From: Deinococcus sedimenti
Lineage (GTDB): Bacteria; Deinococcota; Deinococci; Deinococcales; Deinococcaceae
Length of the DNA: 64,000 nt
Direction of reading: 5' to 3'
Assembly: GCF_014648135.1 (NCBI RefSeq)
Contig: NZ_BMQN01000003.1
Location: forward strand, 254,640-318,639
Shown: positions 39,551 through 49,267 of the stretch, piece after piece
Layout of the letters: every line of letters starts with the position of its first letter
Numbering within the stretch: the first letter of the stretch is position 1
The notes under the pieces: generated by a model
The model's input: the letters and a program-made list of their open reading frames with translations, nothing else
Told to the model about the DNA's origin: nothing
The model's database searches: none
Made by a program: the position numbers and the translations under genes

Positions 39551-40548
39551 TGCGCCACCGCCCCGCTCTCCACACCAAGAACAGACAGGAGCGTGTCGGT
39601 CACGCGCTGCAGGTCGCGGGCAACGTCGCTGTTGGGCGCGTGGTGCACGACTGGTTCACGCGCCTCGGTGGCGTCCCCGAACCGGGCCGCACTATCCCGG
39701 ACGGGAGGAGCAATCGGCGCCACGCCGGAAAGTTCTGTTTCAAGGTAGGCCAGAACGTTTTTGTGATGGTTCACATTGGCCTTCATGCGATTGGGAACAA
39801 TCAGGCGGACGGCAACGTCGGGCGCCACGCCACGCACCATACGGATCACCTTGGCGATCATGTCCAGGTTCTCGAGTCCTTTCATCCCGCTGACAGGCAC
39901 GACGATATGGTCGGCCGCCGCGATCGTCGCTGCCAGAAAGTTGGTCCGCTGCGGTTTGGCATCCAGAATCACGAAATCGTAGGGGTGATCGTCGAGATAT
40001 GTGTCGATGGCCTGTCTGAGGTTCTCCACGCGGGAGAAGTCCGCCATGAGGGTGCTCTCAGCCTCGCTCAGCGTGTCATTGCTGGGCCAGACGTCCACGC
40101 CGCGCACAGGAATGGGTGCAGGCAGGGGCCCGGGGGTGTCGTGACGGAAGACGCTCGCCACCGTCGCTTCAGGCCGCGCCGCGGGAGCGTCCTCGTCCGG
40201 ATGCAGGCCCAGACCTTTGGTGAGACTGGCCTGCGGGTCGACGTCAAACAGGGCCACGCGGTAGCCGCGCCCCGCCAGAATGAAGGCGATTTCCCGAGCG
40301 AGCGTGGTCTTCCCTTCACCGCCGCTGACATTGGTGAACACGATCCGTTGCGTTTTCATGGTTCTCTCCTTGGGGCGCTGAGCTCGTCCGTGTACGTCGG
40401 ACCAGTAGTCGCCGATCGGCACGAGGGCCGCCACGGGCCGCTGATAGCGTTCGATGACAATGCGCTCACCGCGTTCAACCCGGTCGAGCGCGTCATAGAG
40501 CGAGGAACGCAGAGCGCCGCTCTTCATTCGCCCATCGACTTCTGACAC
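39547..40548 (-). CDS. parA: ParA partition ATPase with in-frame Phd/YefM-like N-terminal segment
   Basis: The open frame is 333 residues. Residues 1-50 (VDGRMKSGALRSSLYDALDRVERGERIVIERY, then QRPVAALVPIGDY) read like a Phd/YefM antitoxin: the helix, the GER-IVIER-strand and RPVAALVP are its standard pattern. After about 13 linker residues comes ParA from Met64: TNVSGGEGKTTLAREIAF (Walker A; Ser in place of the signature Lys), FDVDPQASLTKGLG, and FVILDAKPQ. AAGGAGAG lies 6 bases before Met64 (40359), so ParA may also be made alone (269 residues). The stop overlaps parB. No toxin gene is seen nearby. Confidence 0.85.
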   Translation of the reverse strand: MSEVDGRMKSGALRSSLYDALDRVERGERIVIERYQRPVAALVPIGDYWSDVHGRAQRPKERTMKTQRIVFTNVSGGEGKTTLAREIAFILAGRGYRVALFDVDPQASLTKGLGLHPDEDAPAARPEATVASVFRHDTPGPLPAPIPVRGVDVWPSNDTLSEAESTLMADFSRVENLRQAIDTYLDDHPYDFVILDAKPQRTNFLAATIAAADHIVVPVSGMKGLENLDMIAKVIRMVRGVAPDVAVRLIVPNRMKANVNHHKNVLAYLETELSGVAPIAPPVRDSAARFGDATEAREPVVHHAPNSDVARDLQRVTDTLLSVLGVESGAVAQ

Positions 40549-40567
40549 TCACTGAGTATGAATGAAA

Positions 40568-40577
40568 GTTGTACAAC
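40568..40577. promoter_or_regulatory. GTTGTACAAC palindrome, probable operator of the par operon
   Basis: A perfect 10-bp palindrome lies 20 bases upstream of the Phd-ParA start. Its core TGTACA is the known recognition element of YefM-type antitoxins, the family to which the N-terminal segment of the ORF belongs. Self-repression of parAB through this site is a likely but untested reading. Confidence 0.55.
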
Positions 40578-40594
40578 ACCACAAGCGCCTCTGT

Positions 40595-40611
40595 GGGACA
40601 AGTCCTGTCCC
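40595..40611. promoter_or_regulatory. 17-bp palindrome, copy 1 (candidate centromere or operator)
   Basis: GGGACAAGTCCTGTCCC, one mismatch between arms. A near-identical palindrome lies at 40685. Both are just upstream of parAB. Confidence 0.5.
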
Positions 40612-40684
40612 GAGCAGTCTTGACGTCTGGATGGACGGTCCTGGCAGAACTGGCTGCTGCGGATCACCGAGGGCGTACAGGTTC

Positions 40685-40701
40685 AGGACAGGTCCTGTCC
40701 T
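40685..40701. promoter_or_regulatory. 17-bp palindrome, copy 2 (candidate centromere or operator)
   Basis: AGGACAGGTCCTGTCCT is perfect apart from the central base and is centred 90 bp from copy 1. Two copies upstream of a par operon are what one expects of parS sites or of a regulator binding site. Confidence 0.5.
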
Positions 40702-41221
40702 TGAACGCTATTTGCTTGTTGAAGTGGCAAGCAGTAGTTCTCAGTGGGCGCCAGGCCGCACCCAATACGAAGAGAACCAGTTCGTTGACTTGGATCCTGT
40801 TGCCCATATCCATCTGACGGCGCATCGAACAGCAGATGGCCTTCGGCCAGCCGTAGGTCGAAATCGGCACTTCAGTCAGCGAAGTCTGCCGGGAGACAGG
40901 TGTTGTCAAGTCGCCCCTCTCTGCCTGGGCGAGCTGGAGGGCGCCGAGCTACGGGGCCACCGTCAGCTGAAGCGGGAGACACGCACACAGGGATCCTGCG
41001 TAGCGGATCTGAACTTGGAGAAGGCGATGTTGCAGGAGGTCATCTCGAAAAAGCAGTGACGTTCCGCTGGTTCTAAGTGGATTGCCGAATGTGCCAGTTC
41101 GTTGTCAGGAAACGGGCGGACAAGTCGGCCCGCATCGGGCGCATGACCGAGATTTCGGGCGGGCGTGTGCGCTCCGGATACTGATGTATCCACATCCTGG
41201 AGGCGACGTCGGCGGCACCGT
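40702..41221. other. Region without a convincing gene between par and kdp
   Basis: Composition is less GC-rich than the flanks. Open frames on both strands here lack plausible starts, family motifs and codon bias. It may hold a decayed gene, but I cannot name one. Confidence 0.4.
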
Positions 41222-42292
41222 CTACTCGCGGGTGATGACGTACACGTCCACGTTGCGCGTCTGCCGCAGCACCGAGCGGATGATGTCCCCCCGCAGGAAT
41301 TCCTCCCATCGGGAGCGGCTGCTCTCGCCCAGCACGACGTGCGTGGCCTGCGCGGCCTGCACGTGCCGGATGAGGGTGGCCGCCACGCCGCCCGCCGGGT
41401 CGAGCACGATGAACTCCCCGCCCAGCGCGACCGTGACCGCGCGGAAGGTATCCAGCAGCCGCGCCCGCTCGGCACTGATGCGCTCGGCGCGCACGGTCAC
41501 GACCTGCAGGTCGGCGTGCAGGCGCTGCGCGAGCTGCCCCCCCCGGCGGATCAGGCGTGCGCCGGACTCCTCGGCGGCCACGGCGACCACCACGCGCTCC
41601 TGCACGCCCAGGCCTGCCGACAGTCCGGACGCGCCCTGCTCGACGACGTGCGCCACCTGCCGCAGCGCCAGTTCCCGCAGCGCCGTCAGGTTCGGCAGCG
41701 TGAAGAAGTTCGACAGGGCGTGCTCGGCCCGCTCCGCGCCGTACACCGCGCCGGACCGCACCCGCTCGCGCAGGTCGGCGGGCGTCAGGTCCACGAGCAC
41801 CAGTTCGTCCGCGCCGCCCAGCACGGCGTCCGGGATGCGCTCGCGGACGCGCACGCCGGTCAGGCGCGCCACCGTGTCGTGCAGGGACTCCAGGTGCTGC
41901 ACGTTCACGGTGGACAGCACGTTCACGCCCGCGTCCAGCAGCGCCTCGACGTCCATCCAGCGTTTCTCCCGCCCGCTGCCCGGCGCGTTCGAGTGCGCCA
42001 GTTCATCCACGAGCACCACGTCCGGACGGCGCGCGATCAGGCCCGCCACGTCCAGTTCACCCAGCGTCACGCCGCCCCGCACCACCTCCAGCCGCGGGAA
42101 GACCGGCAGACCATCGGCGGCCGCCTGCGTGAACGCCCGCCCGTGCGTTTCCAGCACGCCGATCAGGGCGTCCTCGCCGCGCTCCAGGCGGTCGCGCAGT
42201 TCGTTCAGCGCGCGGGTGGTCTTCCCGACCCCCGCCGCCATGCCCACGAACACCCGGTGCCGACCCCGCACGGGGCGGGCGGCGCCGGGCAT
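41222..42292 (-). CDS. kdpD: KdpD N-terminal sensor protein lacking the kinase part
   Basis: 356 residues. Residues 1 to about 215 are the KdpD domain (RVFVGMAAGVGKTTRALNEL Walker A; VVLVDELAHSNAPGS; VNVLSTVNVQHLESLHD), and about 220-356 a universal stress protein-like domain. The four membrane helices, GAF domain and histidine kinase of full KdpD (about 890 residues) are absent and the frame ends with a clean stop. Short KdpD proteins of this kind are known in Deinococcus and cyanobacteria. It follows kdpC by 33 bp. It probably works with a separate kinase, perhaps the one at 46942. Confidence 0.9.
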   Translation of the reverse strand: MPGAARPVRGRHRVFVGMAAGVGKTTRALNELRDRLERGEDALIGVLETHGRAFTQAAADGLPVFPRLEVVRGGVTLGELDVAGLIARRPDVVLVDELAHSNAPGSGREKRWMDVEALLDAGVNVLSTVNVQHLESLHDTVARLTGVRVRERIPDAVLGGADELVLVDLTPADLRERVRSGAVYGAERAEHALSNFFTLPNLTALRELALRQVAHVVEQGASGLSAGLGVQERVVVAVAAEESGARLIRRGGQLAQRLHADLQVVTVRAERISAERARLLDTFRAVTVALGGEFIVLDPAGGVAATLIRHVQAAQATHVVLGESSRSRWEEFLRGDIIRSVLRQTRNVDVYVITRE

Positions 42293-42325
42293 CGCCAGCC
42301 GCTCGGGTTCAGGCGGCGTGACGGC

Positions 42326-42967
42326 TCACCGTCCCAGCCGGTCCAGGGCGAGGTTCAGTTCCAGCACGTTCACGCCGGGTTGCCCCAGGCCCAGCACGCC
42401 CCGCTCGGTGTGGTCCCGCACCAGCGCCTGCACCTGCGCGTCCGTCAGGCCGCGCGCGCGCGCCACTCGCGCCACCTGCACCGTCGCGCCCGCCGGGGAC
42501 ACGTGCGGATCGAGGCCACTGCCGCTCGCGGTGAGCAGATCCACCGGAATCTGCGTGATGGGGATGTTCTCCCGCGCCGCGATCGCCTGCGCCTGGGCCT
42601 GCACGCGCTCCCGCAGCGCCGGGTTGCTCACGGCGAGGTTGCTGCCCGACGCGTTCACCGGGTCGTAGCCGTTCCCGGCGGCGCTGGGCCGCCCGATGAA
42701 GTAACGGTCCCCCGTGAAGGGCTGCCCGATGAGTGCCGAGCCGACCACCTGGCCCCCCTCGCGGATCAGGGAACCGGTCGCCTGCGCGGGAAACAGCGCG
42801 CCGCCCAGCGCGGTCGTCACCGCCGGGTACGCGAGGCCGCCCAGCACCAGCCACAGCGCCGAGAAGCGCAGCCACGCACTCCACCCCGGCTGGGGCGCGT
42901 CAGAAAAGTCGGGTTCAGAAAGGGCCGATGGAGGAAGGGCAGGGGAGGGCATGTCGTTCAGGGTCAT
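42326..42967 (-). CDS. kdpC: Potassium-transporting ATPase subunit KdpC
   Basis: 213 residues from ATG at 42967 with AGAGG upstream. One N-terminal membrane helix (LRFSALWLVLGGLAYPAVTTAL), then GSALIGQPFTGDRYFIGRPSA, PITQIPVDLLTASGSGLDPHVSP and a C-terminal VNVLELNLAL, as in KdpC. It stabilises the KdpAB complex. About 35 extra residues precede the membrane helix compared with E. coli KdpC. Confidence 0.95.
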   Translation of the reverse strand: MTLNDMPSPALPPSALSEPDFSDAPQPGWSAWLRFSALWLVLGGLAYPAVTTALGGALFPAQATGSLIREGGQVVGSALIGQPFTGDRYFIGRPSAAGNGYDPVNASGSNLAVSNPALRERVQAQAQAIAARENIPITQIPVDLLTASGSGLDPHVSPAGATVQVARVARARGLTDAQVQALVRDHTERGVLGLGQPGVNVLELNLALDRLGR

Positions 42968-43031
42968 GATGAAACCTCTTGGGGAGGGCGAGGTGGGGGC
43001 CAGTCCCCCGGACCTCGCCAGAAGGAAGTGG

Positions 43032-45065
43032 TTAGGCGCCAACCAGTCCGAGGAGCACGTCGATGAGCTTGATGCCCACGAACGGCACGAGCACGCCGCC
43101 CAGCCCGTAGATCAGCAGGTTGCGGGCCAGCAGCGCGTCCGCACTGCCGGGCGAGTAGCGCACGCCGCGCAGCGCCACCGGAATCAGCGCCGGGATGACC
43201 AGCGCGTTGAAGATCACGGCGGACAGGATCGCGCTCTGCGGGCTGCGCAGGTCCATCACGTTCAGCGGGGCCAGCGCGGGAATCTGCGTGGCGAACAGCG
43301 CGGGGAGGATCGCGAAGTACTTGGCGACGTCGTTCGCGATGGAGAAGGTCGTCAGTGCGCCGCGCGTCATCAGCAGGCCCTTGCCGATCTCGACGACCTC
43401 GATCAGCTTGGTGGGGTCGGAGTCCAGGTCGATCATGTTCGCCGCTTCCTTGGCCGCCTGCGTGCCGCTCTGCATGGCGAGGCCCACGTCCGCCTGCGCC
43501 AGGGCCGGGGCGTCGTTCGTGCCGTCGCCCATCATGGCGACCAGCTTCCCGCCGCGCTGCTCCTCGCGGATCATGGCGAGCTTGTCCTCGGGCGTCGCCT
43601 CGGCCAGGAAGCCGTCCACCCCGGCCTCGCGGGCGATCGCCTCGGCGGTCAGGGGGTTGTCCCCGGTGATCATCACGGTGCGCAGGCCCATGCGGCGCAG
43701 CTGCTCGAAGCGTTCCCGCATGCCGGGCTTCACCACGTCCGACAGGGCCACCACGCCCAGCACCCGCTCGTCCCGGAGCACCACGAGGGGCGTGCCGCCC
43801 GCGCGGGCCACCTCGTCCACCAGCGGGGACAGTTCGGTGGGGACGCTGCCGCCCCGCTCGCGGGCCAGGCGGGTGATGCGGTCGGCGGCGCCCTTGCGGA
43901 TGCTCACGCCGCCCGCGTCCACGCCGCTCATGCGGGTCTGCGCGGTGAATTCCACGAACTCCGCGTCCGCCGGGGTGGTGGGCGTCACGCCCTGCGCGCG
44001 GGCCAGCGTCACGATGCTCTTGCCTTCCGGGGTGGGGTCCGCCGCCGAGGCCAGCGCCGCCGCACCCGCCAGGTCCTCGCCGCTCACGCCGGGCAGCGGC
44101 AGGAAGCGCGTCGCCTGACGGTCCCCGACAGTGATCGTGCCGGTCTTGTCCAGCAGCAGGATGTCCACGTCCCCGGCCACCTCGACCGCCTTGCCGCTCT
44201 TGGCGATCACGTTCGCCTGCAAGGCCCGGTCCATCCCCGCGATGCCGATGGCGGGCAGCAGACCGCCGATCGTCGTGGGAATCAGGCACACCAGGAGCGC
44301 CACGAGCGTCACCACGTCCACCGTCGCCCCCGCAAACCGCGACAGGGGCAGCAGGGTCGCCACGACGATCAGGAACACCAGCGTCAGCGCCGCCAGCAGG
44401 ATCGACAGGGCCAGTTCGTTCGGGGTCTTCTGGCGACTGGCGCCCTCGACGAGCGCGATCATGCGGTCGAGGAAGCTCTCGCCGGGCTGCGACGTCACCC
44501 GCACCACGATCCGGTCGGACAGCACGCGCGTCCCGCCCGTCACGCCGCTGTGGTCGGTGCCCGCCTCGCGGATCACCGGGGCGCTCTCACCCGTGATGGC
44601 ACTCTCGTCCACGGCCGCCAGCCCCTCGATGACCTCGCCGTCACCGGGGATCATCTCGCCCGCCTGCACCACGATCACGTCCCCGCGCCGCAGCTGGGTG
44701 CTCGGGACGACCTCCTCGCGGCCGTCCAGCACCCGGCGGGCCGGAGTGTCCTCGCGCGCCGAGCGGAGCGTCGCGGCCTGCGCCTTCCCGCGCGCCTCGG
44801 CCAGCCCCTCGGCGAAGTTCGCGAACACCACCGTGAACAGCAGCAAGACCGTCACGCCCGCCGGGTAGCCCCACGCCTGCCCGCTCGCGGCGGCCTGCAC
44901 GGTCAGCAGCAGCGTCAGCACCCCGCCCAGCAGCACCACGAACATCACCGGGCTGCGCACCATGAAGCGCGGATCGAGTTTCACGAAGGCGGCCCTCAGC
45001 GCGGCGCGCATCAACGCCGGGGCGAACACGCCCCCCTTCGGGGTTTTCTGCGGCACAGCGGTCAT
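43032..45065 (-). CDS. kdpB: Potassium-transporting P-type ATPase KdpB
   Basis: 677 residues. The phosphorylation motif DKTGTIT has its Asp at residue 306; TGES lies at 158-161 and [18 protein letters not shown] near 505. The start is the ATG at 45065, overlapping the kdpA stop (ATGA). It hydrolyses ATP to power K+ uptake through KdpA under K+ limitation. Confidence 0.98.
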   Translation of the reverse strand: MTAVPQKTPKGGVFAPALMRAALRAAFVKLDPRFMVRSPVMFVVLLGGVLTLLLTVQAAASGQAWGYPAGVTVLLLFTVVFANFAEGLAEARGKAQAATLRSAREDTPARRVLDGREEVVPSTQLRRGDVIVVQAGEMIPGDGEVIEGLAAVDESAITGESAPVIREAGTDHSGVTGGTRVLSDRIVVRVTSQPGESFLDRMIALVEGASRQKTPNELALSILLAALTLVFLIVVATLLPLSRFAGATVDVVTLVALLVCLIPTTIGGLLPAIGIAGMDRALQANVIAKSGKAVEVAGDVDILLLDKTGTITVGDRQATRFLPLPGVSGEDLAGAAALASAADPTPEGKSIVTLARAQGVTPTTPADAEFVEFTAQTRMSGVDAGGVSIRKGAADRITRLARERGGSVPTELSPLVDEVARAGGTPLVVLRDERVLGVVALSDVVKPGMRERFEQLRRMGLRTVMITGDNPLTAEAIAREAGVDGFLAEATPEDKLAMIREEQRGGKLVAMMGDGTNDAPALAQADVGLAMQSGTQAAKEAANMIDLDSDPTKLIEVVEIGKGLLMTRGALTTFSIANDVAKYFAILPALFATQIPALAPLNVMDLRSPQSAILSAVIFNALVIPALIPVALRGVRYSPGSADALLARNLLIYGLGGVLVPFVGIKLIDVLLGLVGA

Positions 45066-46741
45066 TTCGTCACGTCCTTCACGGTATTCAGCGTCATTTG
45101 TTCTGCCACCGGCCCCAGCACCAGCGCCGGGGCGAAGTTCAGGAGTTGCAGCAGCAGCATCACGCTCAGGAGCATCCCGGCGAACACCGGCGTGTCCACC
45201 CGCAGCGTCCCGCTGCCTTCCGGCGCGGCGCGCTTGGCGGCCAGCAGCCCCGCGATCGCCAGCGGCCCCACGATCGGCAGGAAACGGGCCAGCAGCAGCA
45301 CCAGCGCGCAGCTGAGGTTCCACCAGGGCGTGTTGTCACCCAGGCCCTCGAAGCCGCTGCCGTTGTTCGCGAACGCCGAGTTGTACTCGTACAGCACCTG
45401 CGACAGCCCGTGGAAGCCGGGGTTCGAGTTCGCCGTGACCGCCGGGTTCGCCAGGGCCAGCGCCGTGAAGCCCAGCACCAGCAGCGGCTGCAGCAGCAGG
45501 ATCAGCGACGCCAGCTTGATCTCGGGGGCCTCGATCTTCTGGCCGAACAGTTCCGGCGTGCGGCCCACCATCAGGCCAGCCACGAACACCGTCAGGATCA
45601 CGAACACCAGCATGTTGATCAGCCCCACGCCGATCCCGCCGTACACGTCGTTCAGGAACATGCCCAGCTGCGGCACCAGCCCGCCCAGCGGCGTGAACGA
45701 ATCCAGCATGCCGTTCACGCTGCCGTTGCTCGTCTGCGTGGTCAGCGCGGCCCACAGCGCCGTCGCGTCCGCGCCCAGGCGGACCTCCTTGCCTTCCATG
45801 TTCGGACCCAACGCGGACAGGCCCGCCAGGGCCGCGTTCGGCATCCGCTCGGCCAGCACCGCGCCCAGCGTCAGGGCGGCGGACAGCACGCTCATGACGC
45901 CCATCAGCACCAGCCCGAAGCGCGGGCGGCGCAGGAACCGTCCGGTCGCCACGACCAGCGCCAGCGGGAACAGGATGATGCTGACCGTCTCCAGCAGGTT
46001 CGACAGCGGCGTGGGGTTCTCCAGCGGCACCGTCGAGTTCGGCCCGTACCAGCCGCCGCCGTTCGTGCCCAGCTGCTTGATCGCCACCATCGGCGCGACC
46101 GGCCCCACCGGGATCGTCTGCGTGGTCACCGCCTGCCCCTCCACGGTCTGAGGCTGCACCAGCGTCGCCGCACGCGCCCCCGCGAAGGTGCTCGGCACGC
46201 CCTGCCACGTTAGCAGCAGCGCCAGTACTGCCGCAGACACCGTGAGCAGCGCCGCGCCGCGCGTCACGTCCAGGAAGTAGTTCCCCAGGTGCGCGTCCCC
46301 GCGCAGACCGCGCAGCACCGCGAACAGCGCCGCGAACCCCACCGCCGGGGTGAAGATCTGCAGCGCCGTGATGCCCAGCATCTGCGACAGGTACGACAGG
46401 CCACTCTGCCCGCTGTAATGCTGCTGGTTCGTGTTCGTGATGAACGACGCCATCGTGTGAATCGCCGTGTCCCAGCGCAGGTTCGCGATGCCGTCCGGGT
46501 TCAGCGGCAGGCCACCCTGCAACAGGTACGTCGCCAGCGCCACCAGGCCCACGATCACGTTCGTGCCCAGCAGCGCCCCCACGTACGCGCGCCACGACAT
46601 GCCGCGCGCGGCGTCCACACCACACGCACGCAGCAGACCCGCCGTCATCCGCGACGCGGGGGCCTCCATCAACCGGGCCATGAACAGCCCCAGGGGAAGG
46701 GCCAGCGCCAGCGCCAGCCCGTACGTCAGCAGGATATCCAT
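45062..46741 (-). CDS. kdpA: Potassium-transporting ATPase channel subunit KdpA
   Basis: 559 residues with about ten membrane helices. Selectivity-filter-like loops are visible, e.g. [20 protein letters not shown] and [23 protein letters not shown] near residue 220, and the C-terminal [16 protein letters not shown]. It forms the K+ pathway of the Kdp complex. It overlaps kdpF upstream by a few bases. Confidence 0.97.
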   Translation of the reverse strand: MDILLTYGLALALALPLGLFMARLMEAPASRMTAGLLRACGVDAARGMSWRAYVGALLGTNVIVGLVALATYLLQGGLPLNPDGIANLRWDTAIHTMASFITNTNQQHYSGQSGLSYLSQMLGITALQIFTPAVGFAALFAVLRGLRGDAHLGNYFLDVTRGAALLTVSAAVLALLLTWQGVPSTFAGARAATLVQPQTVEGQAVTTQTIPVGPVAPMVAIKQLGTNGGGWYGPNSTVPLENPTPLSNLLETVSIILFPLALVVATGRFLRRPRFGLVLMGVMSVLSAALTLGAVLAERMPNAALAGLSALGPNMEGKEVRLGADATALWAALTTQTSNGSVNGMLDSFTPLGGLVPQLGMFLNDVYGGIGVGLINMLVFVILTVFVAGLMVGRTPELFGQKIEAPEIKLASLILLLQPLLVLGFTALALANPAVTANSNPGFHGLSQVLYEYNSAFANNGSGFEGLGDNTPWWNLSCALVLLLARFLPIVGPLAIAGLLAAKRAAPEGSGTLRVDTPVFAGMLLSVMLLLQLLNFAPALVLGPVAEQMTLNTVKDVTK

Positions 46742-46821
46742 CAGAACCGTTCCGCCTTCACCAGGGCGTACAGCAGATACGCGCCCAGCGCCAGCACCAG
46801 AATGAGAAGCAGTGCGTCCAT
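46741..46821 (-). CDS. kdpF: KdpF small membrane subunit
   Basis: 26 residues, almost all hydrophobic (MDALLLILVLALGAYLLYAL and VKAERF), the size and character of KdpF, which stabilises the KdpABC complex. The stop overlaps the kdpA start (ATGA). First gene of the kdp operon. Confidence 0.85.
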   Translation of the reverse strand: MDALLLILVLALGAYLLYALVKAERF

Positions 46822-46941
46822 GCTGACCAGCCTGCGCCGCCCCCCCACCCGGGCGGTATGCTCCGACCGGCCCACCCCCCTGGCCAGATGGCCAGTCCCT
46901 GCCCCCACCCGGCGCGCCCTACCCTGAACCCCAGACGCCCC

Positions 46942-48453
46942 ATGACCCCCACCTCCGCCACCCCCACCCCGGAACGCAGCGAACGCCGCCTGCTGGCCGC
47001 CAGCGTCGCCCTGATCGTCGCGACCACCCTGACCGACGTCCTGACGCCCGCGTCCCTGGTCATCGGCACCCTGGTCAGCGCGCCCCTGGCCCTGGCCGCG
47101 CTGGGCGCCAGCCGCCGCGCTACTTTGAACCTCACCGCGCTCGCCATCGCCGGGAACATCCTCGCGGGTGCCGTCAACGCCGCGCGGGACGGCGCGACCC
47201 CCACCGACCTCGGCAACCGCGCCGTCAGCATCCTCGCCGCCATCCTGGTCGGCTTCCTCAGCCTGCGCGCCCGCGAGGCCGCCACCCGCGCCGCCCGCCT
47301 GCACGAGGAAGAACGCCGACTCCAGCGCGAACGCGCCCTGCGCACCCTGATCGAGGCCGTCAGCGGCCCCCTCACGCAGGCGCAGTTCGTCACCCGCGCC
47401 GCACACGCCCTGAAAGACTTCACCGGCGCGGCCACCGTCGAGATCGGCAGCGTCGACCGCGCCGTCCTACGCGAACCCCACGCGCACACCGGCGCCGGCG
47501 AGGGCAGCCTGGGCCGCCGCCTGCCCCTGGACCTGCTGGCCCGGCCCGCCACCCGCGACCCAGGGCAGGGGAGACCCGACCAGGTGTGGGCGGTCGGTGG
47601 CGGCGACACCTACGTCGCCCGACTCACCCGCCCCAGCGATCCGGAACTCCTGATCCTCCTCACCCGCCCCGCTGCCCCCCCGGATCAGCTCTCGGAAGCC
47701 GTGCAGACCCTCCAGCCGCTGCTGGACCGCACCGCGCTGCTCGACGACCTGCACGCCCGGCAGGCCCAGCTCCAGGAACGCGGGGAACTCCTCCAGGACC
47801 TCATCTACTCCTTCAGTCACGACCTGCGCACCCCCCTCATGGCGAACGCCGTGAACATGCGCTCCGCCCTCAAAGGCGCGTACGGCCCCCTCCCGGACGA
47901 CTACGCCGCCACGCTCCGCAACGGCCTGGACGCCAACGCCACCCTCCTGGCCCTCGCCGACCAGCTGCTGCTCGTCGCGAAGTACGAGAGCGGCCAGGAA
48001 GACGACGAACTCCAGAGCGTCCCCCTGCGCGACCTCGTCCTGAACGTCGTAGAGCAGCTGCGCCCCGCCGCCGCCACGCGCGGCGTCACCCTGGAGACCA
48101 CCCTGGACGGCGCCCGCACCCGCGGCCGCAAACACGACCTGCGCCGCGCCGTGCAGAACCTCCTCGACAACGCCGTCCGCTACGCCCCCCCCGGCAGCGC
48201 CGTGCACGTCACCCTGGCCCGGGCAGACGACGAGGCGATCCTCAGCGTCCTTGACAGTGGCCCCGGCGTCAGCGCCCCACGCGTCCCCACCCTCTTCCAG
48301 CGCTTCCGCTCCGGCGGCGCGGGGGGCGGCACCGGCCTGGGCCTGTACCTCACCCGCCGCATCGCCGAACGCCACGGCGGGACCGTCACGTACGCCCGCA
48401 CCGCCCGCGCCCAGAGCGTCTTCACCCTCACCCTGCCCCTGGAGGACGCATGA
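46942..48453 (+). CDS. Sensor histidine kinase, membrane-bound
   Basis: 503 residues from ATG at 46942. Three or four short hydrophobic segments occupy residues about 18-100, followed by a GAF-like region and the kinase core: phospho-acceptor His293 in SFSHDLRTPL, N box NLLDNAVRYAPP, SVLDSGPGVS and GGGTGLGLYL. The gene is divergent from kdpFABCD with 120 bp between starts and is followed by a NarL-type regulator. Because the local KdpD lacks a kinase, this protein is a candidate to supply that function. TACCCT at 46920-46925 may be its -10 box. Confidence 0.88.
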   Translation: MTPTSATPTPERSERRLLAASVALIVATTLTDVLTPASLVIGTLVSAPLALAALGASRRATLNLTALAIAGNILAGAVNAARDGATPTDLGNRAVSILAAILVGFLSLRAREAATRAARLHEEERRLQRERALRTLIEAVSGPLTQAQFVTRAAHALKDFTGAATVEIGSVDRAVLREPHAHTGAGEGSLGRRLPLDLLARPATRDPGQGRPDQVWAVGGGDTYVARLTRPSDPELLILLTRPAAPPDQLSEAVQTLQPLLDRTALLDDLHARQAQLQERGELLQDLIYSFSHDLRTPLMANAVNMRSALKGAYGPLPDDYAATLRNGLDANATLLALADQLLLVAKYESGQEDDELQSVPLRDLVLNVVEQLRPAAATRGVTLETTLDGARTRGRKHDLRRAVQNLLDNAVRYAPPGSAVHVTLARADDEAILSVLDSGPGVSAPRVPTLFQRFRSGGAGGGTGLGLYLTRRIAERHGGTVTYARTARAQSVFTLTLPLEDA

Positions 48454-48471
48454 GCGTGTCACCCCATCCCA

Positions 48472-48495
48472 GCTTCCCCCCTCAAGGGGGAGGAG
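48472..48495 (+). terminator. Imperfect stem-loop between kinase and regulator
   Basis: CTTCCCCCC TCAA GGGGGAGGAG forms a short GC stem in the 106-bp gap between the two genes. It may reduce readthrough, so that kinase and regulator are made in unequal amounts. Confidence 0.4.
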
Positions 48496-48559
48496 AAACG
48501 GCAGACCACGCGCCCGTCACCCCACAGTTCCAGCAACCGCCTGCCCACCCGAGGCCCAC

Positions 48560-49198
48560 ATGACCACGCACGTCCTGCTCGTCGAGGATCACGCCTTCAC
48601 CCGCGACGGCCTGCGCGCCGCCATCAACCTGGAAAGCGACCTGCGCGTCACCGCCGAGGCCCGCAGCGGCGAGGAAGCCCTGGATGTCCTGGCCCGCACC
48701 CAGGCCAGCGCGCAACCCGTACAGGTCGCCGTGCTCGACATCGGCCTGCCCGGCATGGACGGCATCCAGACCGCCGCCGAGATCGGCCGCCGCTACCCGC
48801 AGGTCCGCATGGTGATGCTCACCGCGCACGACCTGCGCGACGAGGTGCTGGCTGCCCTCGCCTCCGGCGCGCACGCCTATTGCCTCAAGAGCGCCGACCC
48901 GGACCTGCTGCTGCTCGGCATCCGCGCCGCCGCCTCGGGCAGCGCGTACCTCGACCCGCAGATCGCGCACCACGTGCTGGGCAGCATCCGCACGCCCCAC
49001 GCCACCTCACCCCTCACCCCGCGCGAGACCGACGTGCTGCGCCTCATCGCCGACGGACAGGGCAACCGCGACATCGCCGCGAACTTAGGCATCAGTGTCA
49101 GCACCGTGAAACTCCACGTGCAGGAAATTCTCGTGAAACTCCACGCCGCCGACCGCACCCAGGCCGCCGTCCAAGCCCTCCGCCAGGGCCTGCTGTAG
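48560..49198 (+). CDS. Response regulator, NarL/FixJ type
   Basis: 212 residues. Receiver domain with the acidic pair in LLVEDHAFT, phosphorylation Asp60 in VLDIGLPGMDG, and Lys110 in YCLKSAD; C-terminal LuxR-type helix-turn-helix LTPRETDVLRLIADGQGNRDIA and STVKLHVQEILVKL. KdpE is an OmpR-type regulator, so if this protein controls kdp it is not by the standard partner. It follows the kinase gene and is probably its cognate partner. Confidence 0.93.
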   Translation: MTTHVLLVEDHAFTRDGLRAAINLESDLRVTAEARSGEEALDVLARTQASAQPVQVAVLDIGLPGMDGIQTAAEIGRRYPQVRMVMLTAHDLRDEVLAALASGAHAYCLKSADPDLLLLGIRAAASGSAYLDPQIAHHVLGSIRTPHATSPLTPRETDVLRLIADGQGNRDIAANLGISVSTVKLHVQEILVKLHAADRTQAAVQALRQGLL

Positions 49199-49267
49199 GG
49201 GTCCGCTGGTCTGACATCACACTGCGGAGGTCCTGAGGGTCACTTCCGATATCCTCTGACAACGGGC

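Noticed and set aside
40562..41059. Open frame of 165 codons upstream of the par operon
   Set aside because: No family pattern, mixed composition, no Shine-Dalgarno, and it runs through the candidate par operator sites.
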